Of a stretch of 64,000 bases of DNA, positions 23,507-34,265 are shown piece after piece. A program made the translations under genes and the position numbers. Under the pieces are notes generated by a model, which worked only from the letters and a program-made list of their open reading frames with translations, made no database searches and had not been told where the DNA came from. Position 1 is the stretch's first letter. Every line of letters begins with the position of its first letter. The DNA is from Albugo candida (Eukaryota > Oomycota > Peronosporomycetes > Albuginales > Albuginaceae): contig CAJNAR010000153.1 of assembly GCA_905220665.1 (NCBI GenBank), positions 186,001 through 250,000 on the forward strand, read 5' to 3'.

Positions 23507-26500
23507 ATGGTGCCAAGAGAAGCTATTATGAACACAACCATTTGCTCTGCTGGTGAGCAGTCTCAACATGATAGGAATTTCTCAGCTTGTCGGACATCTT
23601 CTGAGGAATCACGCACTTGGTTAGGTTCTGCCGTTGATGCTTTCATCGGGTGCCTGACGGCCAGAGCAAGAGGAACTAAATCATCGGCCCCGTCAGGAAA
23701 GGATTTAGAGCAAAATCCTACTGCACCGGCCAAGTCATTTAGCTCAACGATGGATGCATTGGAATTACAAATGTGGAGAACAAGACAAGAAGCATTTTGG
23801 AAACTGGTATCGCGTTTGGTGCAGCTCAATGATGTCTCATTGATAGTTTGTGCGGTATTGGATCATCTGGAAGAATTTTTTCAATGCGCGTCCTGTGCGT
23901 TGTTTCTGATGGATAGCAATCAAAGCAAAATGTGTCGAATATCAAAACGAGCAATGCTAGATGAGGAAGTTTCATTTTTAGCTGATATTCCGAGAATAAG
24001 CGGTTTGGTGGCCGAGAGTATACAGAATGGTATGTCGGTGCAGCTGGTAGATTTTGAGCTATCTGAAGCGTATGATGCAAGCGTTGATTTACCACAGGAT
24101 TTTCCTGGGCAAAGCTTGGTAACTGCAGCGCTGTCTGCCAATGGACTAATGTATGCAGCAATACAGCTGACAAGTAGAAAAAGTATCCTCACAGGAAGAG
24201 ATGATGGATTACAAGCCGTGGAAAATAATTGGAAAGGATGGGAGATGGAATTGCTAAGCTGGCTCGGATCTATTTTGGATTCTTGCATAAGACGAACTAT
24301 TGAATTTCAGGACATTTCACTATCGGAGCGTACTCAAAATGCTCTCTTGCATATTTCAAGCTCATCTGATACTGAAGGCACTATTTTGGATTTGATCGAA
24401 GGAGTCATCTCGGGTGCATCTCATATAACAAAAGCTGAACGGATATCCTTGTACATGATCGACTGGGAAGCACGACAGTTATGGACCCTAGCTTCCTCAC
24501 ATCATGGTGATAACATACGTGTTTCTCTGGATAATAGTATCTTGGGATCCGCTGCCACAGCAATGAAAATCATTAATATCAACGATCAGAATAAATATGA
24601 TCGCTTTTCGAAGTATGACGATAGTTGCTCTGGAATAGATGTACATGGTGCGCTTTATGTACCGATTGGTATCCATGAAAGTGTGCGAAGCTTTGATAAG
24701 GAGGAAATTCTTGGTGTACTTGAGATCCTGAACAAAGATGGGGGAGAAGAATTCACTTTAGACGATGAGTACGCGTTTGAAGCCTTTGCGTGTGAGGTTG
24801 CTGTGATCTTAAGACGTAAGAGAAGCGAGATCGATTGCATAAAATTACTGACCGGTACGCAACACGGGAAAAAGCTGACCCGACGTAGAAGGAGCCAAAT
24901 CGACTTGCTAGAATGCTTTACGAGCTATCCTAGCACACTCAGGCGTAAAATGACGGATCATGTAAGACAATCATTCATGGAAGTCCGTTCTGCTTCTTGT
25001 GGGGCTGAAGACCTGGATGGAACGGATGATGATTTGCAATCGAAGAATTCAATCGGTCACTACTTTGAGGAAAAATCACCACGTCAACAGGAAGGATCTA
25101 CTTGTGACAGCTGTACCGGGCAAAATAGATCTATAAAAGCGATTCCCGGATGGGAATTTAATGTTTTTACAGTAGAAGCCGACCACCTTCTTGATTATGC
25201 ACATCATATGTGTATGGCATTGGGCATGGACAAAAAGTTACGCATTGATTCGGATACAATCTGGAATTTCATACATGCCGTGAAAAAGCATTACCATCCA
25301 AACCCATACCATAACTTTCTTCACGCAGTTGGAGTGCTTCATGCTACGTATATGATTCTGACGACGACGCAGGCTACAAATTTGCTGACGTCTCTGGATA
25401 TTGTGGGATGCCTTATTGCAGCGCTTTGCCACGATATAGATCATCCTGGGCACTCTAACGCGTACGAGGTCATGGCTGGAACGCAACTGGCAATGCTGTA
25501 TTCCGATGAGTCTGTTCTCGAGTATCATCATGCGTACACAACCTTTCGTCTTCTGACAAAAGTAGATGAAATTAACGTTTTGAAGAATTTGAATCCTACC
25601 GAGTATCGATACATTCGGAAGGTGATTATAAATGCCATATTGGGAACAGATATGGCGAACCATTTCAATTTGTGTGAGAAATTGGACAAACTGCTGCATC
25701 CAAATTCTGGACGCAAGTCTTCTTTCACGCAGCATACGCAAAGAGAACCACCGCTGAAATCGCGTTCAAGCTGCTCAAGCATGTTGATATCTCGAGTCGA
25801 GGCTAGCAAGAAAGCATTCGTACAGGCAGATTTGAACATTGTAGCCTCGAAAACAAATAGGATAGACCGGAATCACAGCACGCAAATCATCAATGCTATA
25901 CGGGTAGCAGTGTATCAAACCGATTTCAGCAAAAGTAGAACCATTCCGGAAGGGCTCGAAACAAAAGTCCGAAATCGTGCCTCTACTCCTCCTCAACCAT
26001 CCATGGCAGAGACGGGATCACGTCAAGCTGAAGCGTCTAGCAGCCTAGACGAGCGCGTTTTTCCACGGCGATTTCCGCAAGGCAACTCCCTTGACGATAG
26101 GCTTTTTCTTATCAAGACGATCGTGCATGCCAGTGACTTATCTGGACAGATTTATACCAAGCCCGTGGCATTAAAATGGAGCAATCTCATCGCAAAAGAA
26201 TTTGCAAATCAAGCATTGATGGAAACAGCGGAGAATATGCCCATCTCGTATATTCATCTTGACGATCCCGTGGAAATGGTAGAAGGTCAATTATTCTTCC
26301 TGCAAAAATTGGTGTCACCCTTATGGCTGCTGATGCAGCAAATATTCCCAGAGCTCGAAGTTTGCAATATGAATTTGGCACAAAATCTTTCACATTACGA
26401 GCACGAGTTGAAACGATTAAGATCGTGTAAAAATCAATCACCTAGCAGCTCTCAGAGTAAAGAGGTTAGATCGGACGCTGAGCCAATCCGAACAGAATCA

Positions 26501-26977
26501 ACGTCAATGTTTACCGACAAATCTGCTGCTAAAGTGGATGACATTGAATGTCCGATCGAAGATTTCGGGAAAGAAATGATGAATGATGAAGCCATGAATG
26601 ACGCTCTCTCGATCACAACTTTCGATGTTCGAGCGAGTCATATCAATACGGGGACGGAGGGCCTTGCAGTCGCTGGGGTGGTGAAATCCACACCCGCAAG
26701 ATTTAATTCGTTCCTTCTTCCACATCCGTTGACAGATTTGCAAGCGTCAGGATGCTGTCACACCAACATGAGCCGAGATGTCGATAAAATGGACCAAAAC
26801 TGGACTTCACCAAATTCTATGAGAACAGAGGGGTCCAAGGAGATCCTGCATCATAATATGCTGGAATGCGATGCGCGTAGTCGGCTCAATAGCTCATTCT
26901 CGTCCCGATCGTCGATATCGTCGATATCTGAAGGTTCCGTCGAAGAAATGTCGGAACGAGATATCGAAAGTATTTGA
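23507..26977 (+). CDS. Dual-GAF 3',5'-cyclic nucleotide phosphodiesterase
   Basis: Single exon, 1156 residues from ATG 23507 (the frame opens earlier, without ATG). Two GAF domains lie at about 97-260 and 276-440; such domains bind cyclic nucleotides allosterically in PDE2/5/6/10/11. The catalytic domain starts near 560. Metal-site signatures are HPNPYHNFLHAVGVLH (about 597), LCHDIDHPGHSN (about 638), VLEYHHAYTTF (about 669) and the final metal Asp in VHASDLSG (about 874). An insertion of roughly 120 residues, Ser/Arg/Lys-rich, lies at about 735-862 between conserved helices of the catalytic domain. A disordered Ser-rich tail ends the protein. It should hydrolyse cAMP and/or cGMP; substrate preference cannot be read from the sequence. 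Confidence 0.93.
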   Translation: MVPREAIMNTTICSAGEQSQHDRNFSACRTSSEESRTWLGSAVDAFIGCLTARARGTKSSAPSGKDLEQNPTAPAKSFSSTMDALELQMWRTRQEAFWKLVSRLVQLNDVSLIVCAVLDHLEEFFQCASCALFLMDSNQSKMCRISKRAMLDEEVSFLADIPRISGLVAESIQNGMSVQLVDFELSEAYDASVDLPQDFPGQSLVTAALSANGLMYAAIQLTSRKSILTGRDDGLQAVENNWKGWEMELLSWLGSILDSCIRRTIEFQDISLSERTQNALLHISSSSDTEGTILDLIEGVISGASHITKAERISLYMIDWEARQLWTLASSHHGDNIRVSLDNSILGSAATAMKIININDQNKYDRFSKYDDSCSGIDVHGALYVPIGIHESVRSFDKEEILGVLEILNKDGGEEFTLDDEYAFEAFACEVAVILRRKRSEIDCIKLLTGTQHGKKLTRRRRSQIDLLECFTSYPSTLRRKMTDHVRQSFMEVRSASCGAEDLDGTDDDLQSKNSIGHYFEEKSPRQQEGSTCDSCTGQNRSIKAIPGWEFNVFTVEADHLLDYAHHMCMALGMDKKLRIDSDTIWNFIHAVKKHYHPNPYHNFLHAVGVLHATYMILTTTQATNLLTSLDIVGCLIAALCHDIDHPGHSNAYEVMAGTQLAMLYSDESVLEYHHAYTTFRLLTKVDEINVLKNLNPTEYRYIRKVIINAILGTDMANHFNLCEKLDKLLHPNSGRKSSFTQHTQREPPLKSRSSCSSMLISRVEASKKAFVQADLNIVASKTNRIDRNHSTQIINAIRVAVYQTDFSKSRTIPEGLETKVRNRASTPPQPSMAETGSRQAEASSSLDERVFPRRFPQGNSLDDRLFLIKTIVHASDLSGQIYTKPVALKWSNLIAKEFANQALMETAENMPISYIHLDDPVEMVEGQLFFLQKLVSPLWLLMQQIFPELEVCNMNLAQNLSHYEHELKRLRSCKNQSPSSSQSKEVRSDAEPIRTESTSMFTDKSAAKVDDIECPIEDFGKEMMNDEAMNDALSITTFDVRASHINTGTEGLAVAGVVKSTPARFNSFLLPHPLTDLQASGCCHTNMSRDVDKMDQNWTSPNSMRTEGSKEILHHNMLECDARSRLNSSFSSRSSISSISEGSVEEMSERDIESI

Positions 26978-27155
26978 TACAAGAGCCCTTGTATCACCGC
27001 AAATTCAGAAGCAACATACAAGCAATCACTCTTTTGCAATAAACGTGGTAGTCATGAAGCGAACGACTGTCAATGAGAGTCCTAATCGGCCATCAGCGAG
27101 CCTGAATCAATTTTTGATCCTCACCGGAAGTATGTGGTAGACTTTACTAGATAAA

Positions 27156-29307
27156 TCACAAAGTTTTGGCTTCTTGGTATTTCAGATACAACGTTCGCTG
27201 TTTAGCCTGTTCCTTGCTTAGTTTTTTTAGTTGACCTTTGCTGAGTTCTTCGCCATTTGCGTCGTGAGTCGGTAGGCCCTACAGCATTCATATTAGTAAG
27301 CTGATGCATAGGTGGATGCAAATTATGTACCTGATCATCGAATTTGGAATACTTTCCTTTTTGAGCTAAAAACATTTCCTTAGGATCAATTTTGGCCTTT
27401 TCTTCGACTTCCTTCTTTTTGCGTATCGCTTCCTCCATTCGTAGTCGTTTTTCTTCTTCCTTCTTTTCCTTTTCAAGCGTTTTTCTCCTTTGCTCCTCTA
27501 ACAGCTCCTCTTTATTTGCTAGTTTCCAGATTGCTTTCGTGTTTGCGCGGTCTTCTAGACGAATACCCGCATGAGGTAGCTTATCGTCACGTACAAGGTC
27601 GCATATATGCAGAACTTTGGCAGCAAGTGCTTTCCCATCTATATCTCCCGTTGTTGCGGAACGTGCAAGCTCACGAATCTCATCGCGAAACTCAGCAAAT
27701 ATATCAAGAACCGGTGTGAGAATTGTTTCTTCGTTCACAGCTGCACCTTCCTCGCTAGAACTAGTCAGCGGAAAGCCGATATCCGAACCAGTTTGAATCA
27801 ATCCAAAAATCCGAAATATTGAGGTGACATACTCTGCCGCTGATCGAATGAGTAGAGTGACCTTATTGTGCTCCTCACTACTAGCCATATACCTGCTCAC
27901 TTCTTTGGCCAAATGTTGCAGATGGAGAATGGCTTGAGGCGTGTTGAGATCATCTGCGAGAGCCTGATGTACATTTTGTTTGCATGCTACAATCGCATCG
28001 TGTAGCTGGATGTCTCTTTCCTCCCATTTTTGTGCATTTTTCATCCCTAAAAGACGAAGTTGGACTTTCACATTTTGAAAAAACTCATTGAAAAAGCGAT
28101 CGACAACAACGGCTTCTTCCATTGAATGATCGTTGTAGTCCATTGGCACGTTGTATTTGTGGAGTAGGAACAAGAATCTCAACTGACGACTGGAATGATC
28201 CAAAAGCGCATCTTTTATCTTGACAAAGTTTTTCAGCGACTTTGACATTTTGAGACCTTCAATATTCAAATGACCAGTGTGCAAAAAGTAGTTTATCCAC
28301 TGTGAAAAATTGAAGTAAGCTTCAGATTGCGCGATCTCATTGTCGTGGTGGGGAAACCGCAAATCAATTCCACCTGAGTGGATATCGATTTGCCCCTCTG
28401 CAAATCGTAGAAGGGTGCTGCTCGCCATTGCCGAACATTCTATGTGCCACCCAGGACGACCTGGGCCCCAGGGTGAGACCCAAAAAGGTTCTCCGTGTTT
28501 TGATTTCTTCCAAAGCACAAAGTCACTTGCACCCTGTTTGTCTGAATTGCCCGACACTGTCGATTTCGTCACTAGAGATCCTTCTCCTTCCGCCAGTAGC
28601 TCTGTTTGCCCAACGTTTTCCGGAAGTAGCTTTCCGTATGCTTTACCGCTTGACTGAGAGAATTTATTTGTATCAAAGTAGACAGAGCCATTGCTTTCGT
28701 AAGCGAATCCGTTCTTTATAATGCCTTGTACGAAAATTATAATATCATCCACATATTCACTGACCCGAGTAATGACTGTCGGCGTTTTGATTCCTAATGA
28801 TGCCATGTCGTGCAAGAACGAAGCTTCCCAAAACTGTGATAAGTCTTTTGTTCGCTTCATATTCTCCTCGGCAGATTGTCTAGACGCCCATTCCATGACA
28901 ATCTGAACACGTTGTTCAGTGTTCGTAGGCAAATCCTTTTCAGGAAATGCCTGTTTCCATCCATTCTCAGCTGCTCGGATGATGATTTTGTCATCAATGT
29001 CCGTGATATTCATCACTAATTCGACCTCGTAACCAAAATAATCTTCAATGATTCGGCGTGCGTAATCGAAGCAAGTGTATGTACGTCCATGCCCTAGATG
29101 CGTTTGATCGTACACGGTTGGACCGCACATGTACCATAGAACTCGTCTGCCTTTAATAGGAATAAAGTGATTTTTAGTACGAGTCAAGCTGTTGTACAGC
29201 TTCAGAGGATAGTGTTTGCTCCAGTACTCTATCAGCGAATGAAGCGGACGAGGAGGGTGCCAATCAGGCTGACATTGTTTTCCACTGAGACAGTCTTCTA
29301 CTGTCAT
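27156..29307 (-). CDS. CARS: Cysteinyl-tRNA synthetase
   Basis: Minus strand, exons 29307-27331 and 27278-27156; 699 residues. It charges tRNA-Cys with cysteine. The Zn-ligand Cys lies in YMCGPTVYD, the HIGH-type signature is HLGH (70-73), and the KMSKS loop is exact (353-357). The eukaryote-type C-terminal Glu/Lys-rich helix leads to PKEMF and KYSKFDDQ. The 52 nt intron join then gives [16 protein letters not shown] and a terminal KEQAKQ helix, matching the usual eukaryotic ending; reading through the intron would give an unrelated basic tail instead. Probably cytosolic, as no clear targeting peptide is seen. The gene lies 73 bp downstream of where the aminotransferase-like gene... begins its 3' end, in the same direction. 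Confidence 0.95.
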
Positions 29308-29380
29308 CGATTGAAACCTCGTGTATGACAGGCGGCAAAGGCGTTATATGATACTAAAAATATGTATTCAGGGAATTAAT

Positions 29381-30402
29381 TCATAGAGGCGCGAAATCGG
29401 TGGATGCGAAAATGGGCGTGCTTTTGGAAGCAAATTGAGTCTGGACGAGCTGACGTATCTTGTCAAGTAGGTGGTAATGGGCGTCAAAATTGACTTGTAG
29501 CCATTTTACTTCCGCTAGATCGTCCGTCAATTGCGGATACTCGACCGAATCTACGCCTAAAACTAATCTGGATGTGCTTGAGATGAAGCAAGCATCCCAT
29601 GATGCAACTTCGCTCAGACGGGGAGCTTCTAAGATCAGTGGTATGCTGTGTTTTTGACACTCCTCCAAGATAAGAGATCGAACAGTGCCATTCAATACTC
29701 CTTCGTCGGCCGTATAGACTTTATTATCTTGAATTGCGTAGAAATTTGTCTGAGAACCTTCATAGATTTTAGTTGTCTCTCGGTCCATCAAAAGAATCTC
29801 TTCCACGTCATCTGGAAGCGCTTCATATATAGACTGCCGTTCACGAATCCAGTGAGAGTCCTTGAGTTCTCCATTCACTCGTGGTTCCCCGACAACGCGC
29901 AATTTGACCAAGTTTCTATTCAAGGACTTCAAGAGCCCAACATGACAAAACACATCAAGCGGAAACTTCGACGTAGGTGTCGCGGGGACGCATATCAGAA
30001 TTGTGAGCTTGTACTCCTGGGAGGACGGCAGAGAATTCCGGAAGTTTTTTTGAAACTCCTGCATCGCTACACGCAAAGTCTTTGGCACTTGCTCTCGCAA
30101 ATAAGGCTCTAGCTTCGTTTCGTCATCAAATAGAGCGCTCTTCAAAAAGGCTCCATGCATTCCAGCGGTCGATTTAGCTATATTGTAGCCACAAAAGGTG
30201 AGACTTTGTGCTAAACTGATCATAAATACGTTTTGACGAACCAAGTCGTCGAATATGATGATCATAGTCAAATATCTTGAATTGTTGCACCGTTCGAGCG
30301 CTTGTGTACGCACCTACAGCAATAATAAGCAGCTAGTATGAGTAAATCATTTACTTTATAGCGAAATACCTCTTGGCTGCGATAGAATGAACTCTGTCGC
30401 AT
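29381..30402 (-). CDS. Class-IV PLP aminotransferase-like enzyme (BCAT/D-amino acid transaminase/ADC lyase superfamily)
   Basis: Minus strand, proposed exons 30402-30370 and 30313-29381; 321 residues. The second exon has the class-IV fold signatures: the likely PLP Lys162 in GELKDSHWIRERQ, followed by the cofactor-phosphate motif YEGSQTNFYAI (about 195-205), then GVLNGTVRSLIL. The first exon of 11 codons is deduced because the main frame lacks an ATG at its start and a GT-AG join (phase 0, 56 nt intron) supplies one. That exon is the weakest part; the true N-terminus may differ. Superfamily members transaminate branched-chain or D-amino acids or cleave aminodeoxychorismate; the substrate is not determinable here. 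Confidence 0.75.
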
Positions 30403-30499
30403 TTAAGCTCACACAAGGAAGCGCAACGCCATTTTTTGCCACGGCCGATAGTATCGATTTCATGTGTCATGCAGCCGTACTCAGCTGAATAAGTACGAA
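30403..30499. promoter_or_regulatory. Divergent promoter between aminotransferase-like and RMC1 genes
   Basis: These 97 bp lie between the two proposed start codons, so both transcripts must initiate inside it or overlap. The size depends on the short first exon proposed for the minus-strand gene. Confidence 0.4.
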
Positions 30500-33083
30500 A
30501 TGGGCTGGGCGTGCTTGTCGGAACCAGTGCTCTGTTGTCTTGATACAAATGGAACAGGACCCAGAATTTTCCATGATGAATACCACCAGAGTTTATTGCT
30601 TCTGGTATCGACAAAAGGGCAGCAGGTATTTCAGATTCGACTTCCGACGTCTGAAGCAATGAGAAGAGAGCTGTCTTTGATAAGGCTTTTATCCATCGAA
30701 GAGAACGCACTTTGGAATCATTTCATGGGGGCTGCAGTTGAATACGCTCAATTGTCTCGTGACAGCAAGTACCTGGTTATACAGAAAAGCGATATCGAAA
30801 TTGTTGTCGTTCATTTGCAGAGTCAGTTGACGAAGTGGATCCTTTGTTGCCGAAGACCAGGCAATCAGATTCTATGCAATGGACTACGGTGGATAGGATC
30901 CTCGGAGCAGCGACAAGAACTGCTTTTGATTACGAAATACGGAGTCGAGCATTACATTATCACAATGCCTGGCGCTGACAGCAAAGGTTTACACACTTTG
31001 TTACATCGAATCATTCGTCTAGAGAGGATTTGTTGTTTCTGGTTCAATAGTATGCACGATACACTGCTAGTCTCTTGTGGCAATGATGGGAATGAGCTGA
31101 TCTGTTACTTGATTCACTCATATCTAACTCGTCCATGTACGTTGAAAAAACTCCCTCGGCTGAGATTCACGTATACTATCACTCCATCAGATATATATTT
31201 GGCTTCAATGTATGGGGAATTACATGTGATCTACTCTGACTCGAAGCGAAATAGCACAAAGCTACTCGTGTATCTCATCTCAGCTACTAATATGACTTGC
31301 ATCAGAGCACTAACGTTATTGCTCCCATCGGAAGCAAACTTGATCTTCTCCGTTATAGACAATTTGTTGATTTGTCATAGCCTCGCATTCCATGTGAGCT
31401 CGTTCTATGATATCAAATGTGAAGGGATGCAAGGAGGCCACGAACCATTTTGTCCCCCGTTACCAGTATCCTTCGAAAATTACAAGGTCCACGCGACAGA
31501 TGATGATAATTATCCGGGTGTGCTAAGTGTGCTTGGACGCCCCGAGAGTTTCGGTACGCAGTCAGAATATTGTGCATTGCGCTATGTTGACAAAGAACAC
31601 TTCAAGGCTGTACAAGAAGACGTATTTGCAAATGAGAAAACGCAAGTACTGTCCGCAGAATGGAATGTTTTCGCACCACTCCACTGCTATCGCCTCAATC
31701 AAACTCATCAGTCTGGTGATTTCTGCATGTCGTACATCGAGATACGATGGTTTTGTATGGATCTGTCTGAGATCACAAAAAGCAGTACACGTAATCCAGA
31801 ACTTGTAGCGTTCTTATTGCGACGTGGAAGTGTGAACGCTCAGATATCACTCATTTTTAATTTTGTGCATTCAAAATTATGCAGTAAGGTTGGCTTGGAT
31901 GAAGCTTCAGACCTACTATCTGCACTAAGAAGCTGCTCAACCCGATACGTTAAACGCCATCTACAAAATTCGCAAGACGACGAACGAGATCCGCATAAAG
32001 GCACACACTCGAGCTATGATATGCGTGGAATGCAGACGCAAATATCCTTTCTATCGAGTGCAGATAGATCGGACGCTAACGATCGCCTTCTAGACAAAGG
32101 CTTCAATGCTGAAGTTTCAAGTAATCCTATAATGAAATCCGAAGTCAAGCCTTCAATGACTTCGATACGTCGTCGGGATGGGTCAATCGTGATAACACAA
32201 GAGCAAGTCGCTCAGTCTGTTTGGCACCCATTATCCGATCATCCGGTACATAATTCCAGGTATTCGTTCTTTTGTGACTTAACATTGATGCAATTGTGTG
32301 CATCAGATAGCAAAATCAGGTTTACTATCAATGTATCTGTGTGAGTATTTGAAAGTACTGCACTATGGAATGACCCCCGTGGACACTTCAATGTGAGTAA
32401 ACATGCTTGACAAGTTACAGCACCTGTCAGATTGAACGACTGACTTCCGATTGCGTCTTAGCAATGTACTTTGTGCACAGTCTTTCATCGTGGCGAACAA
32501 AGAGGACCAATTACATGTTCTTTTGCAGAACTCTGTGATCACAGACTCCTTAGAGTTGGCACAATTACTTGTCGACTCACCCCGCTTATTCAACAGTGGA
32601 AAGGAGGGAGAAGAACGATTTACAGCACTAATACAAGAAGGGCTAGACATGTATCAAAGACTCGGTGAGCTTACTCTTTTGGTTAAAATGCTTCTGGAAT
32701 TGGGTCGAGTAGAAGATGCAATGAAATCAGCTATGAGATACGAAAATTTCCAGAACTCAAATGTTAAAAAAATACCTGTCCATTGCTTTTACGACGCACT
32801 CTGCACTTCTGGTAAGTTGCAGCTATTTCTGCATGGTGCGTTCTCTTTCAAAACTCCTTTATATCTAGTCTCGAATGCGGAGCCAAAGTTACCCGCATCC
32901 CATCTTGCAATGAAATTCAATAATCTGCTGCAATTTCTTCGGAGGTGGGATGCAGAGTCCTTGAAGCGCAATACCGAGCCACCCCATGTTTCAGCTTTAG
33001 CTAGGAATGCGAAATGTGCGTTTCCCAAAACATCGCTACCCGAAGAAGTTGCCCAAGCTCTAAAGAACGCCTTTGGACTTTGA
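30500..33083 (+). CDS. RMC1 / Mic1-domain (C18orf8) homologue
   Basis: Exons 30500-32273, 32320-32392 and 32462-33083; 822 residues. The N-terminal half is a beta-propeller-like region with landmarks shared with RMC1: ATG followed by a GWACLSEPV strand, ASMYGELHVIY and SVIDNLLICHS with a later SSFYDIK. The C-terminal Mic1 domain contains a helix rebuilt by the first join (FFCLLSMYLCEYLKVLHYG) and the ANKEDQLHVLLQ and ELGRVEDAM helices. RMC1 is a subunit of the Mon1-Ccz1 complex that activates Rab7 on late endosomes. The first intron is 46 nt, the shortest in the window, and was chosen because it is the only join restoring the Mic1 frame. ATG 30500 is the first in-frame ATG. Confidence 0.82.
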
Positions 33084-33212
33084 TCATGACCCATACACAA
33101 GCTCTTGACTGCCAGATAACTGTACCATCAATCGCTGAGCGTGAATGTGACTTATATAGAACAACATTTGGCATCTATACATAGAAATCACGTCCCGTTA
33201 CAGGCATTTGGA

Positions 33213-34037
33213 ATGAGTGACAAGGAAGTTTCAGATGGGAACGAGTACGATGAGGACTGGGAAGCAGGCTCTCAAAGCTATGTCAATGATGTACCTGCAA
33301 GTGTGCAGTCAATGGAGCTGACTCTTGTCAATTTGAAGCTTGAAAAGGATGATAATGAGCTGCTAGATGGTCCGATCACGCTCGAGAGTACTGATCGTAA
33401 TGAAGAAGTTCCAAGCTCCTCCTCCAAATGTTCTTTACGTAGTCCTAGACTCGGTTCTCATGATGGAAAGTATTATTCCGAATTGTTAGTATCGATTCAT
33501 GGAAAGCGATATGGCGTGCAGAGCTCGATATTTGACGGACCCAATATCGCTTCTAGACGTGTGACATTGTATCTCGAGAAATGTAAAAAACAAGAGGCAA
33601 AGATGCAACGAGAACGTGACCAAGTCTGGAAAAATCTACAAGAATTACGTCAGTCAATCAAAGAAAGTTATCAGGCTTTAGGTGTCGTAGGAATTTCAGC
33701 TAAAAAGAGACTCCAAATGTATCAATTCCGAAGACAAAGAATCCAGAGACAAAAAGAAGAACATGCAACGCAGGAGCGAAACAATCGCTGGTACTACCAA
33801 CGCACACGGCCAAGTCAATATAATGCCAAGAAGGAGGCAGCAAAGTACATACAGGATCAGAGACATGCAACTCACGAGAGATATGTTAAGGAACAATCTT
33901 TTGTATCTCGGATTGAACGCAATCAACGCAAACTTCGTCTGAAAAGCAAACGTTTGATCGAAAATTGCACGACCGGGAACGCTAAGGGCTCGCTCACTTC
34001 TATGACCGTGCCAATCAACCACGAGAATACGGCTTAA
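33213..34037 (+). CDS. Basic coiled-coil protein of unknown function
   Basis: Single exon, 274 residues from the first in-frame ATG. An acidic N-terminus (residues 1-90, with EYDEDWEAGSQSY) precedes a long Arg/Lys/Gln/Glu helix region (about 130-260) typical of cytoskeletal or axonemal linker proteins. No enzyme motif or signal peptide. It begins 129 bp after RMC1. I do not recognise a family. Confidence 0.68.
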   Translation: MSDKEVSDGNEYDEDWEAGSQSYVNDVPASVQSMELTLVNLKLEKDDNELLDGPITLESTDRNEEVPSSSSKCSLRSPRLGSHDGKYYSELLVSIHGKRYGVQSSIFDGPNIASRRVTLYLEKCKKQEAKMQRERDQVWKNLQELRQSIKESYQALGVVGISAKKRLQMYQFRRQRIQRQKEEHATQERNNRWYYQRTRPSQYNAKKEAAKYIQDQRHATHERYVKEQSFVSRIERNQRKLRLKSKRLIENCTTGNAKGSLTSMTVPINHENTA

Positions 34038-34265
34038 ATCTGAGCCACCATATGTCGGAAGTTTTGTCAATATGAGATGTTAATTTTGAGCAGCTTATAT
34101 TTTATAGTGAAGCTATCAAATTGCTGAAGTAGGAAAGATTGTGGATCAAGTATGTTGGTAGTCAATGAAATCTTGTCGTCAAAATAGGACTCTGTGGGAT
34201 GAGAGCTACCATCTTGAAGCTGGTATTGCGACCAAGATACAAAGTAGCAAAGCAGTCCTGACGTG

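Noticed and set aside
25238..25741. 167-codon open frame on the minus strand
   Set aside because: It lies antisense to the conserved catalytic domain of the phosphodiesterase and has no features of its own.
27202..27330. Read-through C-terminus of cysteinyl-tRNA synthetase
   Set aside because: Splicing 27279-27330 instead yields the conserved eukaryotic ending ([16 protein letters not shown]), so the unspliced tail is artefactual.
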